From: JAMPXD01 sp041481895
GTDB taxonomy: Bacteria; Desulfobacterota; Desulfuromonadia; Geobacterales; Geobacteraceae
DNA length: 6,465 bases
NCBI GenBank assembly: GCA_041481895.1
Contig: JBGPCQ010000171.1
Location: 1 to 6,465, forward strand
Reading direction: 5' to 3'
The notes below the pieces were generated by a model. That model had not been told where the DNA came from. It saw only the letters and a program-made list of their open reading frames with translations, and did not search any database. Of this stretch, positions 1 to 5,066 are shown piece after piece. A program made the position numbers and the translations under genes. How positions within the stretch are numbered: the stretch's first letter is position 1; each line of letters starts with the position of its first letter.

Positions 1-1
1 C

Positions 2-418
2 CTGCGGAAACTTGTACTGATGGACATTAACGAGAGCATGCTGCAGGGGTTGACGGCCGATCTGCAGGCCGGTACCGGCTCCTGCATCGAATCGGCGGTG
101 TTGACCGACGACTCGCTGGCCCGGGCCATGGAGCAGGCCAACATCATCGTCAACTGCACGCCGATCGGCATGCATCCGCGCGAAGATGCCACCCTCATCC
201 CCGCAGGGCTGTTCCGGGCGGGGCAGGTGGTCTTCGATATCGTCTATAACCCCCTTGAAACGCGACTGCTGGCCGATGCCCGGTCCCGCGGGCTCAAGGT
301 TATTTCCGGTGTCGAGATGTTCATCAACCAGGCGGTGCTGCAATTCGAACGATTCACCGGCGTGGACGCCCCTGTCGAGGTCATGCGGCGGGTGGTGATG
401 GAGAAACTGGGCGCATGA
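2..418 (+). CDS. aroE: Shikimate dehydrogenase, C-terminal part (5' end outside window)
   Basis: AroE reduces 3-dehydroshikimate to shikimate in the cytoplasm, in chorismate and aromatic amino acid synthesis. The frame is open from position 2, so the gene continues upstream; the N-terminal substrate-binding domain and the glycine-rich dinucleotide loop are missing here. What remains is the second half of the Rossmann domain and the C-terminal helices. Visible family motifs are NCTPIGM (nt 152-172), DIVYNPLET (from nt 236) and GVEMFINQ followed by AVLQFERFTG (from nt 308), the usual AroE ending. The strand before the cofactor ribose site reads LVLMDIN, where NADP-dependent AroE proteins normally show an N-R-T/S motif; an Asp there is more typical of NAD preference (inference). 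The TGA stop overlaps the aroK ATG, so the two are probably translated together. The family call is secure; the symbol could be a paralogue of the YdiB/quinate type. Confidence 0.92.
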   Translation: MRKLVLMDINESMLQGLTADLQAGTGSCIESAVLTDDSLARAMEQANIIVNCTPIGMHPREDATLIPAGLFRAGQVVFDIVYNPLETRLLADARSRGLKVISGVEMFINQAVLQFERFTGVDAPVEVMRRVVMEKLGA

Positions 419-927
419 ACATCGTACTGATCGGTTATCGCGGCACGGGAAAAAGCGTGGTGGGTGAACTGCTCGCCAGGCGCCTCCTGATGCCGTATGT
501 AGGGATGGATGCGACTATAGTCGCACGGGCCGGCATGTCGATACCGGAAATCGTGGCGAAGTCCGGCTGGCGAAAATTTCGCGATATCGAGTCCGAACTG
601 GCCCGGGAATTGGCGGAAAGGGACACTACCATTATCGATACCGGCGGCGGGGTGATCGAACGGCCGGAAAATATCGAGGCTCTGCACAAGAACGCCTGCA
701 TCATCTGGCTGAAAGCATCGGTAGCAACTATCGTCGCGCGCATTCAGGGCGAAACCGGGCGGCCGGCCCTGACCTCGGGAAAAACTTTCACCGAAGAGGT
801 GGCGGAAGTGCTGGAGCGGAGGACGCCTCTCTATGCGAGCGCCGCTCATTTTGAGATTGATACGGACGAATCGACTCCGGAGCAGATTGCGGACAAGATT
901 ATTGCTTTCTGGGCGAAAAGCCGGTAG
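415..927 (+). CDS. aroK: Shikimate kinase
   Basis: AroK phosphorylates shikimate with ATP to shikimate 3-phosphate, the step after AroE. The 170-residue length is normal for the family. The P-loop GYRGTGKS is at residues 7-14. The shikimate-binding residues align as D32, R56 (in KFRDIE), the GGG at 77-79 and R136 (in RRTPLY). The lid arginine is R116 in GRPAL. One oddity is visible: the usual D-x-D after strand 2 reads G-M-D, so the second Asp (shikimate-binding) is kept but the first, which helps hold Mg2+ in well-studied enzymes, is Gly30. The start is the ATG inside the ATGA overlap with aroE, with GGAG at 400-403 as a plausible ribosome binding site. A terminator follows 25 bases after the stop. 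Many Geobacter-like genomes could carry a second shikimate kinase elsewhere; this window cannot tell. Confidence 0.93.
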   Translation: MNIVLIGYRGTGKSVVGELLARRLLMPYVGMDATIVARAGMSIPEIVAKSGWRKFRDIESELARELAERDTTIIDTGGGVIERPENIEALHKNACIIWLKASVATIVARIQGETGRPALTSGKTFTEEVAEVLERRTPLYASAAHFEIDTDESTPEQIADKIIAFWAKSR

Positions 928-952
928 TTCCGTTGCCGGGAGCAGGAAACAA

Positions 953-984
953 TTAAAGCCCGTGAGGTTACTCCCGGGCTTTAA
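953..984. terminator. Intrinsic terminator after aroEK, probably bidirectional
   Basis: A perfect 10-bp stem (TTAAAGCCCG, 953-962, with CGGGCTTTAA, 975-984) is extended inward by a 1x1 mismatch and GAG/CTC around a GTTA tetraloop. On the plus strand it is followed by an AT-rich stretch and TTT (990-992). On the minus strand the stem end plus flank reads TTTAATTGTTT, a better U-tract. It therefore should stop aroEK transcripts and could also stop leftward transcripts coming from the intergenic region. Confidence 0.8.
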
Positions 985-985
985 T

Positions 986-1167
986 ATAGTTTCCATCCGG
1001 AAACGGCTTTTTCCCGCCCTGACTCTGTCAATCTTCAGGTTTGCTTGAGTGGCGTACCGATATACGCCTCCGAGCACCTCTTGATTTCCTTGCCAGAACT
1101 AAAAAACAGTCGTTTCTGAATTGGAAACCACTAGTGTCACATCCGGAATTTCCAGATAGACACTAGT
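986..1167 (+). repeat. 182-bp structured intergenic repeat, copy A
   Basis: This stretch matches the reverse complement of 2993-3174 along its whole length: 143 identical positions in 184 alignment columns by hand, about 78 %. The longest exact block is TTGATTTCCTTGCCAGAAC (from 1081); others are TGTCAATCT (from 1026) and TACGCCTCCG (from 1063). In order it contains: hairpin GTTTCC/GGAAAC with loop ATCC (989-1004); GGCGTA/TACGCC (1051-1056/1063-1068); GTTTCTG/TTGGAAAC with two G-T pairs (1112-1128); and a terminal hairpin ACTAGTGTC/GACACTAGT (1130-1138/1159-1167). No reading frame is shared by the copies, so it is not a gene. It begins one base after the aroEK terminator. It may be a MITE-like or REP/BIME-like element or a structured RNA; the sequence alone does not decide. 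Confidence 0.85.
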
Positions 1168-1173
1168 ATATGT

Positions 1174-1352
1174 TTGACGTGACATCAATGGGATTCTTTT
1201 TCCCTATCCGTCGGTGGGAATTGAGGGCTGAACTCGATGCTCCCCGTGGGAAGGTGAGTCAGGAGCCACGTTTTCCCCCTTTTTGTGGAGGTTTGCACGC
1301 TCCTGACGGATGGATTGAACGTCGCATTGAGCGTTATCCCCCGTCACGTCAA
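1174..1352. other. Nested inverted-repeat structure, candidate structured RNA or small mobile element
   Basis: Arms TTGACGTGAC (1174-1183) and GTCACGTCAA (1343-1352) are a perfect 10-bp inverted repeat 159 bases apart. Inside them, in order, lie GGGAT/ATCCC (1190-1194/1336-1340) and ATCCGTC/GACGGAT (1206-1212/1305-1311). Two branches follow: GGGA-TTGAG/CTCGA-TCCC (1216-1244) and TCAGGAGC/GCTCCTGA (1259-1266/1299-1306; its last two bases compete with the previous helix). AACG/CGTT (1318-1321/1332-1335) is a further small hairpin. The result is a Y-shaped fold about 180 nt long. The repeated nesting is what argues against chance. The size resembles 6S RNA, but I recognise no 6S sequence signature and ygfA is not adjacent. 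The strand is unknown; a promoter-like site at 1409-1437 would transcribe it leftward. An open frame crosses it on the plus strand but has no ribosome binding site. Confidence 0.5.
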
Positions 1353-1408
1353 TTTCCTCTCTCCTTATCAAAGAACCATCTTCCGCTTCTTATCTCATCT
1401 ATAATTAT

Positions 1409-1437
1409 ACGATACTCCCTTCCGCGAAAAGTGTCAA
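1409..1437 (-). promoter_or_regulatory. Sigma-70-like promoter facing the intergenic structures
   Basis: On the minus strand TTGACA (1437-1432, 6/6 consensus) is followed after 17 bases by TATCGT (1414-1409, 4/6). A perfect TATAAT lies at 1409-1404 but at a 22-base spacing, which is too long. Transcription would start near 1400 and run left through 1352-1174 and copy A to the terminator at 984-953. No protein gene lies on that path, so if active it would make a non-coding RNA of about 450 nt or less. The fprA gene lies upstream on the same strand and cannot be its target. Confidence 0.4.
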
Positions 1438-1450
1438 ATCGGGACAGGCT

Positions 1451-1477
1451 GTTACGCCGCACCAGGTGCGGTGCAAC
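1451..1477. repeat. Imperfect 13-bp hairpin downstream of fprA
   Basis: GTTACGCCGCACC (1451-1463) and GGTGCGGTGCAAC (1465-1477) pair at 11 of 13 positions around a single base, with a CCGCACC/GGTGCGG core that would open to a small loop. No T-tract follows on either strand, so it is a weak terminator by itself. It may act as a transcript-stabilising 3' hairpin for fprA read-through or be a remnant of a palindromic repeat. Confidence 0.45.
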
Positions 1478-1484
1478 GGGCGAT

Positions 1485-1507
1485 GGAAAATAAAGGGGCA
1501 CCCCCCT
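1485..1507 (-). terminator. Short intrinsic terminator at the end of fprA
   Basis: On the minus strand AGGGG and CCCCT (1507-1503 and 1498-1494) pair around a GGTG loop, and the stem end and flank read TTTATTTT (1494-1487). The stem is only 5 bp but all GC apart from its closing pair, and it starts inside the TAG stop codon of fprA. Short stem and partial overlap with the stop make this a moderate call. Confidence 0.5.
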
Positions 1508-2693
1508 ACTTTTTCAGCACTTCTTCGGCTATCGTCCGTCCCAGCGCCTCGCACTGCTCGATCGCCTCGGCGCGGGGGGTGAAGGGACAGCGGACAAAGG
1601 GGGCAGGCAGCTTGAAGTTGAGCCCGCGCAGACGCTCCTCCCCCATCTTGCACGCTTCGCCGCTCCAGCCGTAGCTGCCGAAAACTCCGCCGATGGCGGT
1701 TTTCAGCTTGACCGAGGAGAGCCAGGCGAGTACGTCCCACATCGGCTTCGGGATATCGCGGTTGATGGTGGGGATACCGAAGACCAGGGCATCCGCCGCC
1801 TCCATCAGGTCGCGGATCTCGCCGGCCGAATGGCGGGTGACGTGGTAGCTCTCCACCTCCAGGCCGGGAAGAGCCGCCCCCTTCGCCACCGCAGCCGCCA
1901 TCCGCCCGGTGTTGCCGTGGGGAGACAGATAGAATATTATCACCTTTTTCCCGTCACTTTTCGGCCGGCACCACTCCTCATAGTAACCGATGTGCCGCCA
2001 CGGCTCCTTCCTGATGACCGGCCCGTGGCTCGGGCAGACCACCGCGATCCGCTCGTTTTTTATCTTCTCGATGGCCGCCAGCGCCTTGTCCTTGAACGGC
2101 CGCATGATGCAATCGAAGTAGAACTCCATATCACCCATATAATCGGGCAATTCGTCGGCAAAGAGGCTCTCCCCGCAGTAGTGGGCGCCGAAGGCGTCGC
2201 AGGTGAACAGGACGCCGTCCTCTTCCGCCAGGGCGAACATGGTGTCGGGCCAGTGGAGGTACGGGGCGATAATGAAGCGGACCCGCTTCCCCCCGAGATC
2301 GAGGAGATCGCCCTCCTTGACCACCTGGGACGGGAACGGGGTATGGATCAGGTTGCCGAGGAAACTTTTCGCCGCCTGGGTGGATATCACGGTCGCCTTC
2401 GGGCAGTGGCGCAGCATGAAGGCAAGGGAGCCGGAGTGGTCTGGCTCGGTATGGTTGATGATGAAATAGTCCACATCCGCCGGATCGACGAGCTGTTTCA
2501 CTTTGGCGAGGAACTCCTCTGCGCGCTCTTCCTTCACCGTGTCGACGATGGCGATCTTGTCCGTCCCCCTGATCAGGTAGGAGTTGTAGGTGGTCCCCTG
2601 CTCCGTCGGGAAGAGATCGTCAAAGGTGCGCAGGCCGGGGTCTTCCGCACCGATCCAGTAGATGCCCGGTTTAATTTCTATAACGTCTTTCAT
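1506..2693 (-). CDS. fprA: FprA-family A-type flavoprotein (flavodiiron O2/NO reductase)
   Basis: Flavodiiron proteins reduce O2 to water or NO to N2O in the cytoplasm of anaerobes, taking electrons from rubredoxin or a similar carrier. The protein has 395 residues, the normal size of a two-domain FDP. The metallo-beta-lactamase-like domain (about 1-248) carries the full diiron ligand set: H81, E83 and D85 in HTEPDH, H147 in YLHWPD, D166 in CDAFGAH and H223 in SHGP. The flavodoxin-like domain (about 250-395) has the FMN loop SPHGNTG (257-263) and GSYGWSG (339-345). There is no fused rubredoxin or NADH-binding domain, and no electron-donor gene is adjacent. An open frame extends 19 codons upstream, but ATG 2693 is chosen because AAGGAGG precedes it at 7 bases and the promoter at 2722-2750 lies inside the extension. 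It is a single-gene unit between two inverted repeat copies. Whether O2 or NO is the preferred substrate cannot be read from sequence. Confidence 0.93.
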   Translation of the reverse strand: MKDVIEIKPGIYWIGAEDPGLRTFDDLFPTEQGTTYNSYLIRGTDKIAIVDTVKEERAEEFLAKVKQLVDPADVDYFIINHTEPDHSGSLAFMLRHCPKATVISTQAAKSFLGNLIHTPFPSQVVKEGDLLDLGGKRVRFIIAPYLHWPDTMFALAEEDGVLFTCDAFGAHYCGESLFADELPDYMGDMEFYFDCIMRPFKDKALAAIEKIKNERIAVVCPSHGPVIRKEPWRHIGYYEEWCRPKSDGKKVIIFYLSPHGNTGRMAAAVAKGAALPGLEVESYHVTRHSAGEIRDLMEAADALVFGIPTINRDIPKPMWDVLAWLSSVKLKTAIGGVFGSYGWSGEACKMGEERLRGLNFKLPAPFVRCPFTPRAEAIEQCEALGRTIAEEVLKK

Positions 2694-2700
2694 GAATATT

Positions 2701-2706
2701 CCTCCT
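2701..2706 (-). promoter_or_regulatory. Strong ribosome binding site fixing the fprA start
   Basis: AGGAGG on the minus strand lies 7 bases before ATG 2693-2691. It supports that start over the longer frame beginning at 2750. Confidence 0.85.
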
Positions 2707-2721
2707 TGTGTGGCTCCGAAA

Positions 2722-2750
2722 ACAATAGCAGAAGGAGCGGGGAGTGGCAA
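2722..2750 (-). promoter_or_regulatory. Promoter of fprA
   Basis: On the minus strand TTGCCA (2750-2745, 5/6) is followed after exactly 17 bases by TATTGT (2727-2722, 4/6), which is preceded by TGC as in an extended -10. The start point would be near 2715, giving a leader of about 22 bases that contains the ribosome binding site. No operator can be named. Confidence 0.6.
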
Positions 2751-2843
2751 GGGCGTTTACGCGGGGGGAAGGGTGAGGCGGCACAAACGTAAATAAATTC
2801 GGTGATTGATAGTTTCCCCGCATGAGGTACCATTGTAGTTGGC

Positions 2844-2919
2844 CGGAACCGTTCCGACCGTCGGACATGACACGACGGGCGGACTACCGGCAGGGGTACT
2901 TCGGGACGGCCGCCGCGGC
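2844..2919. promoter_or_regulatory. Cluster of odd-length palindromes upstream of fprA
   Basis: Three short perfect palindromes share one unpaired central C: CGGAACcGTTCCG (2844-2856), CCGACcGTCGG (2854-2864, overlapping the first) and GCCGCcGCGGC (2909-2919). They sit in the divergent region between fprA and the M23 gene, about 95 bases or more beyond the fprA -35. They could be operator sites or hairpin ends; short GC-rich palindromes are also expected by chance in such DNA. The rest of 2751-2992 shows no gene. A possible -10 (TACAAT, 2941-2946, plus strand) lacks a good -35. Confidence 0.25.
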
Positions 2920-2992
2920 TGGCAACGGGGATAGTTCTGGTACAATTCGGTAGTAGCCTTATGGGCGCTGCTTCATGCACGAGAGAAACAAG

Positions 2993-3174
2993 ATAGTTTC
3001 CATCCGGAAACTGCGGATGAGAAACTATTGGTTCCGAATCGGAAAGGAAGGATTTTTTGTTCTGGCAAGGAAATCAAGGGATTGCGCGGAGGCGTACGAC
3101 TGTACGCCGCACAAGCTAGCCCGCAGATTGACACCGCCAGGGCGGAAAAGAGCCCTTTCCGGACGGAAACTTAG
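2993..3174 (-). repeat. 182-bp structured intergenic repeat, copy B (inverted)
   Basis: This is the reverse complement counterpart of 986-1167, the same length and about 78 % identical by hand alignment. The 19-base string ATAGTTTCCATCCGGAAAC occurs exactly at its left edge (2993-3011) and at the left edge of copy A (986-1004), so the element has imperfect inverted ends. Hairpins on the plus strand: ATAGTTTC-CATCCG/CGGATG-a-GAAACTAT (2993-3028, 14 bp with one bulged A); TTCCGA/TCGGAA (3032-3044); GGCGTAC/GTACGCC with loop GACT (3091-3108); and CTTTCC/GGACGG-AAAC region at the right edge (3155-3174). The element stops 2 bases before the ribosome binding site (AAGGGGG, 3177-3183) of the M23 gene. 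A 67-codon open frame from 2975 crosses it but is not conserved in copy A. Confidence 0.85.
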
Positions 3175-3188
3175 ATAAGGGGGTAGCC

Positions 3189-4475
3189 ATGAAATATGTC
3201 GCGCTCGCCGTCGCCATCCTTGCCGGCGTCATGTTGTTCTTCTGGGGGAGCTCCGGCCCGGCCGTGTCGCTCACCCCGGATTCGGGGCCAATCGGGGGGG
3301 GCAGGGAGCTGACCGTGAAGCTGGAGGGACCGAGGGGGGTGAAAAAGCTCACGATTGCCGGCCTCCAGGGGGAGAGGAAGGTCGAGGTCCTCGTCAAAGA
3401 GTATCCTCCCGGCGTCAAGAGCACCCGGGAATCGTTCACCCTCGCCCAGGCCGGTCTTAAGGACGGCCCTCTCACCCTGCGGGTGGTAGCGACCGGTTAT
3501 TCCCTCTTTCATATCGGCGGCAGGACCGTCGACTCCACCCATGCCTTCACCTATGACGCAACGCCGCCGACGGTGGCGGTACTGAGCACCGCCCATAACA
3601 TCATCCGGGGCGGGGCGGGGCTGGTAGTCTACACGGTATCGAAGGAAGTCGAAAAGACCGGTGTCGTTGCCGCCGACCGCTTTTATCCGGGATACCGGCA
3701 GAAGGGGAATTTCTATGCCTGTCTCTTCCCGTTCCCCTTCGACATGGAGCCGGTCCGGTTCGTGCCGCGGGTGATTGCGGTCGACCGGGCGGGGAACGAG
3801 CGGTTGGCGGGGATCAACTATCACCTCCTGGTGAAACCCTTCTCCAACGACACCATCGATCTGTCCGACTCGCTGCTGGAGAAGATCGCCGCCGAATTCA
3901 AGAACAGGTTTCCCCAGGCGAAGAGCCCGCTCGAGATATTCCTGAAGGCCAACGGCGAGTTGCGCGAGCAGAACAGAAAGGCCCTCGTCGAGTTCGGCCG
4001 GCAGACATCGCCGGTGCCGCTCTGGCAGGGGGATTTTCAGCGCATGCCCAACTCCGCCCCCCTCGGGGGTTTTGCCCAGAGCCGCACCTATCTCTTCCAT
4101 GGACAAAAGGTCGATCAGCAGACCCATCTCGGTTTCGACCTGGCGTCAGTGGCCCACGCCCCGGTCCCTGCCGCAAACCAAGGGAAGGTTGTTTTTGCCG
4201 GCGACCTCGGCATCTACGGCCAGTGCGTCGTCATCGACCACGGCCTCGGGCTGCAGACCCTCTACGGCCACTTGAGCCGGATCGGAGTCAAGGGGGGGGA
4301 AAGCGTCGCCAAGGGACAGGTCATCGGCAACAGCGGGTCTACCGGCATGGCCGCCGGCGACCACCTCCACTTCGGCGTGCTGGTTTCCGGGCAGGAGGTG
4401 AACCCGGTCGAATGGTGGGACCGCTCCTGGATCAGGAACAACGTCACGGGCAAGCTGGAACTCGGTGGAAGGTAG
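3189..4475 (+). CDS. Membrane-anchored M23-family metallopeptidase (LytM domain)
   Basis: M23 peptidases cut peptide cross-bridges of peptidoglycan or, when degenerate, activate amidases. The 428-residue protein begins with a short charged start and one hydrophobic helix (about 4-19), without an obvious cleavage site or lipobox, so it is probably anchored in the inner membrane and faces the periplasm. Residues about 25-215 look like two beta-rich, Ig-like domains (for example SLTPDSGPIGGG and AVDRAGNE). A helical linker (about 223-270) leads to the M23 domain (about 290-412). All catalytic positions are present: H313 and D317 (HLGFD), H361 (YGHLS) and H392/H394 (DHLHFG), so it should be an active zinc enzyme. 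The start has AAGGGGG 5 bases upstream. No division or amidase gene is next to it. Its leader may include repeat copy B. Substrate unknown. Confidence 0.9.
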   Translation: MKYVALAVAILAGVMLFFWGSSGPAVSLTPDSGPIGGGRELTVKLEGPRGVKKLTIAGLQGERKVEVLVKEYPPGVKSTRESFTLAQAGLKDGPLTLRVVATGYSLFHIGGRTVDSTHAFTYDATPPTVAVLSTAHNIIRGGAGLVVYTVSKEVEKTGVVAADRFYPGYRQKGNFYACLFPFPFDMEPVRFVPRVIAVDRAGNERLAGINYHLLVKPFSNDTIDLSDSLLEKIAAEFKNRFPQAKSPLEIFLKANGELREQNRKALVEFGRQTSPVPLWQGDFQRMPNSAPLGGFAQSRTYLFHGQKVDQQTHLGFDLASVAHAPVPAANQGKVVFAGDLGIYGQCVVIDHGLGLQTLYGHLSRIGVKGGESVAKGQVIGNSGSTGMAAGDHLHFGVLVSGQEVNPVEWWDRSWIRNNVTGKLELGGR

Positions 4476-4538
4476 TATGCGATTGTGAGCAGTTGAGAAC
4501 GGGTGGTGACCGGGGCGATATATGTCCTTGGTTTATGA

Positions 4539-4566
4539 AAAAGCCGCCCATTTCTGAGCGGCTTTT
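4539..4566. terminator. Bidirectional intrinsic terminator between the M23 and lipoprotein genes
   Basis: AAAAGCCGC (4539-4547) and GCGGCTTTT (4558-4566) form a 9-bp stem with a 10-base loop. The plus strand ends in TTTT and the minus strand in TTTTT, so it serves both convergent genes. A separate small hairpin, AGGTC/GACCT with loop TACG (4599-4612), lies between it and the lipoprotein stop. Confidence 0.85.
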
Positions 4567-4642
4567 AATGGCCATATTAGATCAACGCAACTTGTCGCAG
4601 GTCTACGGACCTTATCAAAAACAGCAATTATTTTAACATATA

Positions 4643-4903
4643 CTATTGATTATTTATTACGGCCTCAGTGCATGTAGTGTTTTTCCCTACTACTGTTCTC
4701 GTACAATAAAAGGTCTTCCCTTGGCATTTAGCAGTCCATGTGTCGTTATAATAACCCATGTTTTCGTCCTGAATGGCAATTGTATGTGGTGGGCAGCCGG
4801 TCAAGCCGGCAGATACGGTTGGGAGGTCCCCTATTACAACAGCACATCCCATCATTAGAAAGCAAGAGGCACAAACAAAAACTGCGTTAAATATAATTTT
4901 CAT
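4643..4903 (-). CDS. Small Cys-rich lipoprotein, function unknown
   Basis: The 86-residue product starts MKIIFN, has a hydrophobic stretch and ends its signal in LMMGC, a lipobox with C20 as the lipidated residue; it should be exported and lipid-anchored. The mature part has four more cysteines (C37, C60, C67, C78), enough for two disulfides, in a compact pattern with W56-T-A-K-C and G-K-T-F-Y-C. I do not recognise a named family, though such W-x-A-x-C-x-G-K small lipoproteins look familiar from other proteobacteria. ATG 4903 is chosen; a GTG one codon earlier directly abuts the GGGGGA ribosome binding site (4912-4907). The gene is about 44 % GC by count, against about 63 % in hslO, and its upstream region is richer still in A+T, which suggests a different origin or relaxed composition. 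It is transcribed alone and ends at the shared terminator 4566-4539. Confidence 0.75.
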   Translation of the reverse strand: MKIIFNAVFVCASCFLMMGCAVVIGDLPTVSAGLTGCPPHTIAIQDENMGYYNDTWTAKCQGKTFYCTRTVVGKNTTCTEAVINNQ

Positions 4904-4921
4904 CACTCCCCCAAATTTAAT

Positions 4922-4985
4922 AGTTTATTAATTCATGGTTCCATTTCAACTGCTTCTATTTAACCACATGGACCAAAGAAGTCAA
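4922..4985 (-). promoter_or_regulatory. Promoter region of the lipoprotein gene, two candidates
   Basis: Minus strand. Candidate 1: TTGAAA (4949-4944) and TAAACT (4927-4922), 16-base spacing, giving a leader of roughly 12-15 bases. Candidate 2: TTGACT (4985-4980) and TTAAAT (4963-4958), 16-base spacing. Both have 5/6 -35 and 4/6 -10 matches; AT-rich DNA makes chance matches likely, so which is used is open. Confidence 0.4.
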
Positions 4986-5066
4986 GGCAGGACAACAATT
5001 TCAATATATCCGCATAGCCAGGAGCGTGAATTATGAATGGTGACCGGCTGAACGGCCTGCCGGCTG

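Noticed and set aside
244..1077. Long open minus-strand frame opposite aroE/aroK
   Set aside because: It is antisense to two certain genes, runs across their terminator, and its translation shows no family features; GC-rich DNA gives such shadows.
1246..1269. Resemblance to the GGGAAGG and GTCAGGAG boxes of a cobalamin riboswitch
   Set aside because: The conserved GCCACTG box and the ACCTGCC end are absent, and no plus-strand gene follows within reach.
1400..1405. Perfect plus-strand TATAAT
   Set aside because: No usable -35 lies 16-18 bases upstream and no plus-strand gene follows.
1170..1493. 107-codon plus-strand frame in the intergenic region
   Set aside because: It has no ribosome binding site, its translation is Arg/Pro/Ser-rich without motifs, and it is explained by the nested inverted repeat.
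1830..2792. 320-codon plus-strand frame opposite fprA
   Set aside because: The fprA frame has every diiron ligand and a ribosome binding site; the opposite frame is low-complexity and has none.
2920..2938. TGGCA followed by TAGTT, like a sigma-54 promoter ahead of the M23 gene
   Set aside because: The required GC of the -12 element at the correct distance is missing.
986..3174. Composite transposon or insertion sequence around fprA
   Set aside because: No transposase or clear target duplication is visible, and the flanking copies differ by about 22 %, so a recent joint mobilisation is not supported.
2975..3178. 67-codon plus-strand frame over repeat copy B
   Set aside because: It is inside the repeat element and not kept open in copy A.
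3171..4127. 318-codon minus-strand frame opposite the M23 gene
   Set aside because: The plus frame carries all M23 motifs; the antisense translation is a typical Arg/Gly/Pro-rich shadow.
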